The translations under genes were made by a program, and so were the position numbers. Positions 1 to 7,975 of a DNA stretch of 15,764 nt are shown here, piece after piece. How positions within the stretch are numbered: position 1 is the first letter of the stretch; every line of letters begins with the position of its first letter. The notes beneath the pieces are model-generated. The model was given only the letters and a program-made list of their open reading frames with translations. It had not been told where the DNA came from and did no database searches. The DNA lies in the NCBI GenBank assembly GCA_037447655.1, contig JBBHKE010003070.1, forward strand, positions 374,001 to 389,764, read 5' to 3'. Origin of the DNA: Zygnema cylindricum. Its lineage: Eukaryota; Streptophyta; Zygnematophyceae; Zygnematales; Zygnemataceae.

Positions 1-186
1 AAATTTGGAAGGTACGAAATTTCCTCCCACTCTCGCATGTGAAATTTTTCCGTCACAGGCTGACAAGTTTTCTGTGTAGACTTTGGATGTCTAGTCAAAT
101 TGAGTTTCGGATGCCGAAGCAGTCTTCCTCCCATCGATGGAGGCGGGAATAGGAGAATGATGGTGGTTACTCTAGCTGACCGTGTC
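1..186. other. Flank with no supported gene
   Basis: All three plus frames contain stops within about 150 bases, and no family motif, RNA fold or splice pattern stands out. I see nothing that can be annotated here beyond unique AT/GC-mixed sequence leading into the minisatellite. Confidence 0.5.
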
Positions 187-281
187 ACTTGTACTTCTGA
201 TCAACTTGTACTTCTGATCAACTTGTACTTCTGATCATGTACCTGTCACTTATACTTCTGATCAACTTGTACTTCTGATCA
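187..281. repeat. 17-bp minisatellite, five units
   Basis: The unit ACTTGTACTTCTGATCA occurs at 187-203, 204-220, 221-237, 248-264 (one change) and 265-281. The two blocks are separated by TGTACCTGTC, and the second block is followed by TGTACCTG, so the array has a higher-order pattern of units plus a TGTACCTG spacer. Each unit holds the palindrome TGATCA. No coding role is apparent. Confidence 0.9.
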
Positions 282-292
282 TGTACCTGCAG

Positions 293-579
293 GTTTGTAA
301 TTTCACCCCTTTTTCTTTTTATTCTAACTCCTTTCTCCCACTGTTTTGCATCTTCTTTTCTATGAAATGTTTTTCTTCCTTTTCTTGTCCTCTCTTTACC
401 CCTGGCTCACGAATGCTTCCGCTGCAAGATTCCCTTAAACGCTTGGTTTTTGTGAAATGTCTAGCATGTGGTTTGCTGCCTTCTGGTTTTTCAGCCACTA
501 TTCCGCTTTCTGCATGGTTTTTGCTATCATGGTTTTTGCGATCAGAAAACTGATTTCTGATCCCTCTCTCTCTATGTAG
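293..579 (+). other. Pyrimidine-rich, intron-like stretch
   Basis: T- and CT-rich on the plus strand, ending in a run of CTCTCTCTCTATGTAG that resembles a polypyrimidine tract plus 3' splice site. Short open frames here are low-complexity Phe/Ser/Leu translations and are not believable genes. The sense of the pyrimidine bias agrees with plus-strand introns elsewhere in the window. Confidence 0.35.
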
Positions 580-615
580 ATCTTTGACTATCTTGTCATT
601 GGAGCTAGTTCTTAG
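580..615 (+). pseudogene. Possible exon remnant with a Rossmann-like start
   Basis: Directly after the candidate acceptor (TATGTAG, ending at 579) the sequence reads IFDYLVIGASS and then a stop. FDYLVIG followed by small residues is the usual start of the FAD/NAD(P)-binding fold of pyridine-nucleotide disulfide reductases and GMC oxidoreductases, where GxGxxG follows. The reading breaks just where similarity to the copia element begins, so an exon may have been cut by the insertion. Only eleven codons are visible and chance is a serious alternative. Confidence 0.2.
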
Positions 616-627
616 GACACTGTCCGT

Positions 628-1713
628 GGAGATTCTCCAAACTCAAAGAAAAAGTAAAAGAAGGGAAAATCTAAACATTATGAGAAAGAGGAGGAGAGCG
701 AAGATGATGATCTTAAAGTGTTTAATAGGACCATCGTCTTCACGGGGTCTAACTATGCAATTTGGAAGCGATACATTCGAGGGGCATTCACACCAAAAAA
801 ACTATGGGACATCGTGATTGGAGAAGAGACGCGACCGGATCCTTCCGTGGATCTAGCCGGAGCAAAGAAGTGGGACAAGAAAGATATGGCAACCTTCACT
901 GCACTAATACAAAGTTGTGCTAGTTCAATGCATGAATATCTTTTAACTCATGATAGGGCCTTTGATTGTTGGAACGCCTTGCAAAATGCGTTCGAAAAGG
1001 GGTTTGAGGCAAATGAAAATTATCTCTTTGAGGAGTATATTGGCTTTAGAATGAAGGATAATGAGTCCATTGATGATGGAGTTAAAACGTTCAATGTTAT
1101 CATAGAACAACTTAATTCACTAAATAACTTTCCTACAAAAAAAGAGAGGTTGTTTGTTTTTATGAGGAGTCTTCCCAGCAAGTTTGCGGTAACGAAGAAG
1201 GTCATCAGAGGGCGAGAGAAACTGACAATAGCATACGCCATCAACCACTTGAAAAGTACAGAGAAGGAAAAGGCAACATCGAAAGAGGATAACAAAGGGA
1301 TAACGTGGGAACTTACATCTTTAAGGGATCTAGGGGGAGAGGAGGTGGACCTCGTGGACAAGGAGGCAGGTCACAAGGCTCAGAGAGAGGATCATATCAA
1401 CGTGATACCTCTCAGATGACACGTTACAATTGTAACGAGACTGGGCATGGTTCCATTGAATGCCCAGACAAAAGTCAACACTGTAACATCTGTCAGAAAT
1501 GGGGACACACTAGGCGCGGTTGTTACCAGAACAAGGGAAACAGTCACGAAGGGAGACAATCTAGAGGTGGAGGAAGCGGAGGAAGTGATTCATCAGGAAG
1601 AGGGGATTTTGTTGGGGATGGTCCAATGGGACAGGATAAAAAATTCTTCGTTTCACTTGTGGAGGAATCACAGGAAGAGGACGTTCTATTTCACACACGA
1701 GGCAATGAAAAAT
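628..1713 (+). pseudogene. gag: Element 1 Gag (UBN2 type, CCHC), broken
   Basis: Copia Gag forms the intracellular particle and binds element RNA. The frame reads GDSPNSKKK, a stop at 655, then continues through EEESEDDDLKVFNRTIVF and the UBN2-like region (NYAIWKRYIRGAF, KLWDIV, ALQNAFEKG). Near 1289-1300 about 28 bases present in element 2 are missing, which shifts the frame; Gag resumes as a Gly/Arg-rich stretch. The first zinc knuckle has lost its first Cys (CGT at 1422-1424, where element 2 has TGT); the second, CNICQKWGHTRRGC, is intact as CX2CX4HX4C. At the pol boundary the frame runs on without a stop, unlike element 2. Confidence 0.9.
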
Positions 1714-2830
1714 TTAACAACTGGATCAGAGACTCAGGTGCTACACATCACATGTGCTCGGATCCAGGACTATTTGCTGATATTAGAAAACTCACTGTAC
1801 TAAAATCCATTATAGTGCCTAACAGTTCAATGATGTTTATTGATACAGTAAGAACAGTACGGTTGGATCTATTGACACTGGATTGGAAAGGGATTATAAG
1901 ATTCAATAGAGTACGTTTTAACAATGTGTTTTAAAATCCAGGAGGATGCATCAATCTCTTAAGCGTCCCACAACTTCACAAGAAAGGTGGAAAAGCTACA
2001 TGTATGGAAGGAGGAAGAATCATTTTAAGTAGTAAAACTAGACCGTTTGCAGAGGGAATCGTAATTGAAAATATGCAAAGTAGGCTAATTTGGAGGAAAC
2101 CAGAAAATAAAATGGCCGATGAAGAAGGGCACCTTCATTCGGCAGAGGTGAACAAAGAGGATCTCACGTTGTGGCATCTTTGAATGTGTCACACCTTAAT
2201 GAATAATATCAAGGAGATGATTCGGCATGGTGCGGTTTGAGGACTCGACGTGGCGACAAGAGAGAAGGCTATCGGATGTGTAGGATGCACAAAAGGGAAG
2301 CATAAAAGAAAGACTCTTCAACTGAAAGATCTCCAATTCAAGGGGAATGCCCCTTTAGACCTAGTCCATGTAGATTTTTGTGGGGACATACATCTAGAAA
2401 CCATTGGAAAAAATAAATACACCATGGTAATAGTTGATGATTTCAGCAAAAAGACATGGGTGTATCTTTTAAAAGCAAAGTTAGAGGCATTAAAAACATT
2501 TAAAGAATTTGTGGTTATGGCTGAGAGGGAAAGTGGGAGGCAAGTAAAGGCAGTACGATCAGACCATGGAGGTGAATTTTTTGCCTTCGCTGAATACTGT
2601 AACGAGACGGGGATTAAGCCACAGTTCACGACTCCTTATTCCTCGCAATCAAATGGAATTGCAGAGAGGAAGAATCAGACATTCTAACAGATGGTGGGGG
2701 CCATGCTCCATACGACGAAACTCACACATCGTCTTTGGGGAGAAGCAATAAGGACGGCTAATCATGTTACCAATCGAAGAATCAACTCGACTTTGTGCAA
2801 CAAAACACCGGAGGAACTTGAGCTTGACTT
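1714..2830 (+). pseudogene. pol: Element 1 protease and integrase, broken
   Basis: The aspartic protease motif DSGATHHMC starts at 1731. The GAG-pre-integrase zinc region has WH followed by MCH near 2172 and CVGCTKGK near 2277. The integrase core keeps its acidic triad: Asp 2373 (HVDFCGD), Asp 2562 (RSDHGGEF) and Glu 2664 (NGIAERKN), the last two 34 codons apart. In-frame stops interrupt at 1932, 2181, 2238 and 2685. The frame ends near CNKTPEEL, where the reverse transcriptase should follow but is deleted. The enzyme would normally process Gag-Pol and insert element cDNA; this copy cannot. Confidence 0.9.
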
Positions 2831-2856
2831 GAGCTTCATACCTTGTTATCTCATGA

Positions 2857-3351
2857 GAGCTTGAGTTGTTATGGATATTATGATGCCGACTATAGAGGGG
2901 ACCATGATACAGGAAGGTCTACGCCAGGTTATGTTATTTTAAGGTCTACGCCAGGTTATGTGTTTTTACTTGCAAGAGGAGCTATCTCGTGGAATTTCCG
3001 TTTCCAACCTACTGTGGCACTCTCATCTACGGAGGCGGAGTATATGGCTGCATGCCATGCCACGAAGAATGCCGTGTGGATTAAGGAATTTCTATCGGAG
3101 GTTGGAGTGGGAAAGGAATGCATGCAAATATTGAGTGATAACATGTCCTTCATTGCACTAAGTAAAAATGCGATTTTGCATAAACGCACAAAGCACATTA
3201 AAATTCGGTGACATTTTGTTCGAGATCTAGTTTCGGAAGAAGAAGTTGAATTTGTGTTTGTACCTACAGAAGAGCAAGCTGAAGATATGTTAACCAAAGC
3301 AGCATAGAAAGAAGTACATGAAATGGGAAAGAAGTTAGTGGGCATGGAGTA
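2857..3351 (+). pseudogene. Element 1 RNase H and Pol C-terminus, broken
   Basis: Copia-type RNase H is recognised by [36 protein letters not shown] and KRTKHIKIR, then HFVRDLV and the terminal VPTEEQAEDMLTKA. The catalytic Asp, Glu and Asp positions of the family are visible. A 27-bp in-frame duplication adds nine residues at STPGYV. Stops fall at 3209 (where the family has Tyr before HFVR) and at 3305. The start is only the deletion junction; no reverse transcriptase precedes it. Confidence 0.9.
2914..2967 (+). repeat. 27-bp tandem duplication in RNase H
   Basis: Positions 2914-2940 and 2941-2967 both begin AAGGTCTACGCCAGGTTATG and differ at three bases near the end. The duplication keeps the frame and repeats the residues RSTPGYV, which occur once in normal copia RNase H. 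Confidence 0.9.
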
Positions 3352-3375
3352 AGAGGGGGCTTTGAGTGTCTCAGT

Positions 3376-3386
3376 AAGAGGGGGGA
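3376..3386 (+). other. Polypurine tract of element 1
   Basis: AAGAGGGGGGA lies directly before the TG that begins the 3' LTR, the standard place for the plus-strand DNA primer. A near copy, AGTAAGAGGGGG, sits about 24 bases upstream at 3349-3359, so the priming region appears duplicated. Confidence 0.85.
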
Positions 3387-3837
3387 TGTTAGGATTTAGT
3401 ACTGAGACCTCTTTTAGCGACGAGACATTCTCGTAGGTAAAGAAGCAACGACCAGCGACGAAGTAGTTTTGTCGCTAGATATTTGAAATGACGTGGAAAT
3501 TGTTTAGTCATTTTGGTTCACGTAAGTTCTAGTCGTACTGTGTGGTTCAAGTCGGTTCGCGGTTGACTTTTCTAGTCGTACCGTGTAGTTCAAGTCGGTT
3601 CGCACTTGTCGGTCGTTTGTTTCACCACGTTGACTCTTACGCGTTTCTAGTCGTGTACATAAATATACTTGTTGTGACTTAGTGGTAGAGTAATCTAATT
3701 GGAGGCGTAGCTAATTTTGGAGATGTAGAAGTAACAGCAAGCTTTTGTACTTGACGTTACATTTTAATATATTGGAGTTTTGGAGGAACATATCGTTTGT
3801 GTTGTATGTGTTTCTTTGGCTTGCTTTGTTTCTTTCA
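3387..3837 (+). repeat. 3' LTR of element 1
   Basis: The repeat starts TGTTAGGATT right after the polypurine tract and ends TTTCTTTCA, giving the usual TG...CA ends. It aligns along its length with the 5' LTR of element 2 (7903-8478) but is about 125 bases shorter, mainly because element 2 has extra internal repeats. It holds two copies of a CTAGTCGTAC...GTTCAAGTCGGTTCGC unit, a TATA-like ACATAAATATACTT near 3657-3670, and the hairpin AGCGAC...GTCGCT at 3454-3476. Confidence 0.85.
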
Positions 3838-4337
3838 GTGAATAACAAGCGTGTCATTTCAAATACCATTTCTAAAAAGAAAAAAAATGTGGAATATTCT
3901 AACTGAAACAAGGTAAAATGTCGTAAAGTTCTACAACAAATAGGGTAAATTATAAACAAAGTAAAAGTAAGAAAATCATAATAAATTTATCATTGGAGAC
4001 TCTGTCCACATATATTGGACAATAATTCCTTGGTTTTACCCTCTGTTATTATCTGACAATGTATTTTTCTGACACCATACTTCCGTACTTCAGTATTTTT
4101 ATACTTTTGTAATCCTTACTTTTATACTTTTGATATTTTGTACTTGAAGACATTCACACGTTTGTACGTTTGTACTTACTGTACATTTGTATTATTGTAC
4201 TCCCGAGTATTCATACTATTACACCTTTGTACCTTTGCAGTTTCATAATTTTGTACCTCCTTGCTGTTATTGTTCGTACTTCTGTGCTGCTGTAAATTTT
4301 CTGATTTTGTAAATACTATGGTTTTGCACACATCCAG
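3838..4337. other. AT-rich DNA with T-rich periodic stretch
   Basis: No convincing gene. From about 4080 to 4290 the plus strand repeats loose variants of TTTGTACTT every 10-15 bases, recalling the minisatellite at 187-281. The end of the stretch, TTTTGCACACATCCAG, makes a plausible 3' splice site for the exon at 4338, so this is most likely intron. Confidence 0.45.
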
Positions 4338-4964
4338 GGTCAGTCTTGACGATGACGTGCACAGTTGTGAAGACATGGGCGCCAGATTTCAAGCAAGTTG
4401 ATTGCAAAGTGAAAAACGTCTCCCCGAAGTACAAAATGCCGCACGTGCAACTGTTTGTAGCGGGACTGCATCCAATTTTTTTTTGGTATGCTTCATACGA
4501 CAGTGCGCGGAAAGTGGTGACACTTCCTTCAAACAAACAGGAACTGTCTCCAGGAGAAGAGCACGTATTCGGGTTTTCCCAGTCAGGGACACTTCTTGTT
4601 TTTAAAGTTTTGATCTACAAGGAAGGACCACCAGTGAAAAATCATTCTCTTTCTCCTCCTCAACGAAAGTATCCTTCTCCAAGTCCAAGAAAATCTCCTA
4701 TTGCACCTCCAAAGAAATTTCCGCAGCCTCCATTTCGAAAGCTGTCTCCTCCTCCAAAGAAATCACGTCCATCTCCTAAAAAGTCCTCATCTCCATCTCC
4801 CAAAAGGTCACGTTCTCCCCCACTGAAGGCTTCCCCTCCTCTAAAAAAGTCTCCTCCTCCCCCTAAAAAGAAATCCTTGCCACCTCCCAGAAAAACTCTC
4901 CCCCCACCACTTAAAAAATCTCCTCCTCGAAAAAAATTATCCCCTTCACCGCCGAGCAATTTTG
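4338..4964 (+). CDS. Exon: CBM49-like domain plus Pro/Lys/Ser-rich linker
   Basis: The exon runs from an acceptor (CACACATCCAG, ending 4337) to a good donor (GTAAGA at 4965). Both borders are phase 1. Residues up to about 4640 resemble CBM49, the cellulose-binding module at the C-terminus of plant GH9 endoglucanases and in dictyostelid wall proteins: a TW near the start, CKVKNVSPKYKMPHVQL, the aromatic IFFWY, then LSPGEEHVFGF. The rest is a basic extensin-like linker of SPPP/KKS repeats, probably extended and perhaps glycosylated or wall-associated. An in-frame ATG at 4352 could be the start, but there is no signal peptide and the acceptor fits the phase, so upstream exons are likely. The family call rests on pattern, not a search. 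Confidence 0.55.
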
Positions 4965-5505
4965 GTAAGAGTTCTTGTGAATCTCTCCTCCCCTCCTCTT
5001 TCTCCACACCTTCCCCTCCTCAACTTCTTATCCTTTCTTCCTCTCTTAGGCGTGCCTTCTCTCCTCCCCCTCCTTGTTATCCTTTCCCTCATTGTCTTCC
5101 TCTCCATCATTTTCCTCTTATTCTGCCATTCCCTCCTTACCTCTCTCTTCCATTTTTCCTTTTCCTTCTCTCCCTCCGTTCTTTTATCTCCCACCTTTCC
5201 TTCCTTTCACCCTTTTTTTTTTTGCTTTCCCTTCTCATCTTTACCACTTTTCCCGTGTTTTGATATTTTTTCTCGACCCTCCTTCTTTCCTTCACTACCT
5301 GTTCGTTCTGTCCCTCCTTTCCTCTCTCCTTCTCCCCAAAATTAACATTCATCTCTAAAAAATATTAAAACATAAATTTCACCAATCACAACAAAATACA
5401 GAACCCTCAACTACACCACTCACCTGATTCCTCTCCCGCTCTCACTTACTCTCCACTTCTCTCTTCGTCTCTCACTTTCCCTCCACCTTGCCCCATTCCT
5501 CGCAG
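4965..5505 (+). other. Intron, strongly pyrimidine-rich
   Basis: It begins GTAAGAGTTCTTG and is composed largely of CT, TTC and CCT runs to the acceptor CCCCATTCCTCGCAG at 5505. Long Ser/Pro/Leu/Phe translations across it are composition artefacts. The other possible acceptor, TTTCATCATAG at 5549, is discussed with the next exon. Confidence 0.55.
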
Positions 5506-5843
5506 GAGACAAATACCAAGTGACAATATCAACTTCGGTTTCATCATAGAAAAAAAAGGAAAAGATATGTATAAATTGGATCTTAGTTTGCATAACGAAG
5601 GACCTGGAAATGTTAAAACTCTAATTGTCTATGCGAAAAGTTACCATCTCGCAAGCAGGTGGAATATTCTCGTGACTTTAAAATCGAACCAGTTTATTTT
5701 TCTCACTTGGGGAGATATACTGATCAGAGAAGGAGAGACTAGACAGGGCTCTTTTCTATACATTCAAATTGGTTCTATTGCAAAGTTCACCATTATCTCG
5801 TTTACAACAGATCGCGGAAAAAGCTACCAACGGGCAATTCCTA
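5506..5843 (+). CDS. Exon: second CBM49-like domain, with a frame problem at its start
   Basis: The clear domain part reads KDMYKLDLSLHNEG, NVKTLIVYAK, SRWNILVTL, then REGETRQGSFLYIQ and FTIISFTTD, matching the order of features in CBM49: strand, NxS/NEG turn, aromatic pair, then L-x-GE-x-F-x-YI. The exon ends before donor GTATGC (5844) in phase 1, like the preceding exon. With acceptor 5505 the phase-1 reading gives GDKYQVTISTSVSS, a good first strand, then TAG at 5547; the domain continues one base out of frame, suggesting a 1-nt loss near the A-run at 5550. The alternative acceptor at 5549 keeps the frame but drops that strand. Confidence 0.5.
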
Positions 5844-6761
5844 GTATGCCGTTTTTTTCTTCTTGTTGATTTATTTATTTCTTCAACAGGGAATATGACT
5901 TATCCTAACTAGATAAGTGCGTGAGATTCTGGCAATTCACATGATTTTCTAACGCCATTTTTGGAAAATTTTGGGTGCAGGACAATAACATCAAAAAATC
6001 GAGTTTTCTTCAATTTGGATTACTGTTTTCTTTTTCCATTCTATTGTTTTGCATCAGTGTCGGCCACTTTCTGGAATTTTTTTTGGCTCCCTATACCTTT
6101 TTTTCTATCGACTAATTTTTTGCATCTCCCATTTTTTTTAGAATTGGGATTCTTGGGGTTTATCGTTTTGTGCGTAACGTGTAACAATTTGTCCAAAAAA
6201 ATCCTTAAATTTATATCATTGTTCACTTTTATTTCTTGTAGAATGTTGGATCTTATTTTACTCAAGTTAATTGTTATTTGATTAGCCAATCTAGAGTGAC
6301 TTTTTAAAAGGTGATTGAGGGAAGAAGAAGAAAATGCATAATGTTTTCAAGCCACTTTAACTTTAAATAGCGACCGATTCCACATCGCTGGACTTTTGTA
6401 TTTTTTAAAAGTATACATTTATGAAAGTGTTATGGGGAAAATACTTGTTTATTTTTCTGACTCAGCGTTACTGAAATCAAAATACGTTTTTTTTTTTCTT
6501 TATGTCATAGCAAGTGCAAAAACGTCTTCAAATGCAAAAGGGTTTGTTTGAAGCAACACCCTCGTTTTTAACATTTCGACCTTTTTAGTGCAACTATGAT
6601 TATTGGGGATAACTATCTCTGGGTTGTAACACGCTGTATACAAAGTGACTTTTTAAACTAGTGAGCAAAGAGATGAGACAAACAAATTTTGTGTATTTTT
6701 GTACCAATCATACAAAAGCAGATAGTAGTTAAGGTAAATACTTTAGATAAAAAAAGTATAG
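5844..6761. other. AT-rich intron or intergenic DNA
   Basis: Starts with a donor-like GTATGC. It is T-rich on the plus strand to about 6300, then mixed AT. A 106-codon plus frame near 5961 is Phe/Leu-rich low complexity and an opposing Lys-rich minus frame (6041-6289) is its complement; neither shows a family motif. GTGACTTTTTAAA occurs at about 6296 and 6645. I see no supportable gene. Confidence 0.5.
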
Positions 6762-6855
6762 CAGATGCCACATCGGCGACACAAGTTACGACCAAATTTT
6801 GACGCGTGGCAGTTTTCAATTACGGGGTACAAAATTTTGACGTCACAATTTGCAG

Positions 6856-6908
6856 TATTGCGACCAGAGGGTTTCATATTGCTGGGCGGCTCTGGCTTTG
6901 GTGTTTGA
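6856..6908 (+). CDS. Possible terminal exon of the CBM gene
   Basis: After acceptor TTTGCAG (ending 6855), two bases complete a phase-1 codon and the frame reads LRPEGFILLGGSGFGV then TGA. The phase matches the donor at 5844, and local GC content rises above the flanks. The same frame is open upstream to 6762. An antisense frame (6743-6997) is also open, so strand is not certain. With only 16 codons this is a suggestion. Confidence 0.25.
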
Positions 6909-6961
6909 CTAAGAAAAAAATGTACAGGTAGTAATGTTTGTACACAAGAATTTGTGTTCAG

Positions 6962-7067
6962 ATCATGGGAAATGACGGAGAAATCATGGAATCTCATAGG
7001 GCATTATAAAGAATTATTGAAAATTCCAGGAGATTGTGCAAAAAATTATGGGAAAAGTGTTGAGAAA
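6962..7067 (+). CDS. Predicted internal exon, protein unrecognised
   Basis: The acceptor is AATTTGTGTTCAG (ending 6961) and the donor GTTATG (7068). The frame reads SWEMTEKSWNLIGHYKELL and KIPGDCAKNYGKSVEK, with balanced, coding-like composition unlike the CT tract that follows. An ATG in frame at 6972 could be a start. The frame is open back to the TGA at 6906, so the 5' border is unsure. I do not recognise a family. Joining to the exon at 7264 preserves the frame. Confidence 0.4.
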
Positions 7068-7263
7068 GTTATGACAAGACTCTCTCTTCCTCTCTATCAC
7101 TTTCCCTCCCTGCCTCCCTCTCTCCCCCCCTCCCTCCCTCCCTTCATCCCTCCCTCCATCCTTCCTTCTCCCCTCCTTTCCTCCCTCCCCTCTTAATCTC
7201 CCTCCTCTCTCAAAGTCACCCTCCAAATCTCCCTCCCTCCCTCCTTGTTAATTATTATAACAG
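7068..7263 (+). other. CT-tract intron
   Basis: The intron is GT...AG (GTTATG...TATAACAG), about 196 bases, with CTCCCTCCCTCC runs over 7078-7250. The tract can be read as Ser/Leu/Pro repeats but is low complexity. Its pyrimidines lie on the sense strand of the flanking exons, as in the intron at 4965-5505. Confidence 0.4.
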
Positions 7264-7587
7264 AAAGGGTGTTTAGACCAAATCATTCATACTAGGGGAA
7301 AAGAAAAAAGGAGCAGGGTAACACATCTTTATTTGGATCCCGCAAAGAGGAGACAAAGAAAGAAAGCATTTCCCCCTAAGCATGGTGTGGAAGCAAAAAA
7401 AACAGAAATGGAATGGAATGGAAAGCATGGATTTTTTGTTCTCAAGAAGTGGGTCTTAGAGGGTCTAAGTGTAGCACTTTCAGATCAAAAAAATACACCT
7501 ACAAATTTTGACTTTCTGATTCCTCCTATATTCACATTTTTGAAAATCGATATCAATTTGAAAACCAGTCTATATACACCTAATTAA
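7264..7587 (+). CDS. Predicted terminal exon, basic protein, unrecognised
   Basis: Begins in phase 0 after ATAACAG, agreeing with the phase-0 donor at 7067, and stays open to TAA at 7585. It reads KGCLDQIIHTRGKEKRSRV, then a very basic segment (DPAKRRQRKKAFPPKHG) that could be a nuclear localisation signal, then WNGKHGFFVLKKWVLEGLS. The last 40 codons (KNTPTNFDFLIPPIF onward) are more AT-rich and might be intron or UTR, although I found no good donor. No family recognised. Confidence 0.35.
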   Translation, partial: KGCLDQIIHTRGKEKRSRVTHLYLDPAKRRQRKKAFPPKHGVEAKKTEMEWNGKHGFFVLKKWVLEGLSVALSDQKNTPTNFDFLIPPIFTFLKIDINLKTSLYTPN

Positions 7588-7593
7588 AAAATT

Positions 7594-7745
7594 GAGGCAG
7601 GGAGGGAGGGAGGGAGGAGGTGAGAGAGGGAGTTGAGGAGGGAGCAAGCGAAGGAGAAAGGGACAGAGGCAGGGAGGGAGAAGTGAGGGAGGGAGGGAGG
7701 GAAGAAGGGAGGGAGGGATAGAGGGAGTGATAAAGGAGAGAGGAA
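7594..7745. repeat. GA-rich (GGGA)n tract
   Basis: Purine-only runs of GGGAGGGAGG with small interruptions on the plus strand, that is CT-rich on the minus strand. No coding value. Such tracts can adopt triplex structures. Confidence 0.8.
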
Positions 7746-7902
7746 GAGAGGTTAGGGGAAAGAACTCCCCACCTCCGTCTTCCCATTCCGCTCTTATCTC
7801 TCTTGTTTTCCTTCTCTCTGTTCTCTCTCATTAGCTAATTGCAAACTAGGAGGGAGGGAGGGTAAAGGGAGGAATCTACCCTCTCCGCTCTCCCCTCCAC
7901 CC
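7746..7902. other. Mixed CT/GA-rich DNA upstream of element 2
   Basis: CT-rich from 7765 to 7832, ending CTCTCTCATTAG, then GA-rich to 7875, then CT-rich to the LTR. It resembles intron sequence. No gene seen. The five bases before the LTR are CACCC, one half of a possible target duplication whose partner is lost. Confidence 0.4.
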
Positions 7903-7975
7903 TGTTCTTAGGATAGGATATTGTACTGAGCACTCACTTAGCGACGAGACACCTTCGTAGCTAAAGTAGCAACGA

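Larger units (their letters stand above)
616..3837 (+). mobile_element. Ty1/copia retrotransposon, element 1 (5'-truncated, RT-deleted)
   Basis: Gag (UBN2 type), CCHC knuckles, aspartic protease, GAG-pre-integrase and integrase, RNase H, polypurine tract and one 3' LTR occur in the Ty1/copia order. The order protease, integrase, (RT), RNase H separates copia from gypsy elements. Similarity to element 2 starts at about 616-632, so the 5' LTR, primer site and first part of gag are absent. The reverse transcriptase is missing between integrase and RNase H (junction about 2820-2864). Several stops and frameshifts make it inactive. The exact 5' edge is uncertain; no target-site duplication can be tested. 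Confidence 0.95.

Noticed and set aside
187-281. CRISPR-like array
   Set aside because: The units are contiguous 17-bp tandem copies without unique spacers, in eukaryotic-type DNA.
4660-5263. Continuation of the proline-rich frame to 5263 as one 305-residue protein
   Set aside because: After the donor GTAAGA at 4965 the sequence becomes CT-rich low complexity and the translation turns into Ser/Leu/Phe runs; splicing to the second CBM-like exon explains it better.
5961-6281. 106-codon plus-strand frame resembling a membrane protein
   Set aside because: Its hydrophobicity follows from T-rich composition (TTT and CTT codons), there is no matching splice phase and the opposite strand is also open.
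7078-7196. Ser/Leu/Pro repeat protein in the CT tract
   Set aside because: Pure simple repeat, readable in several frames and flanked by splice signals, so treated as intron.
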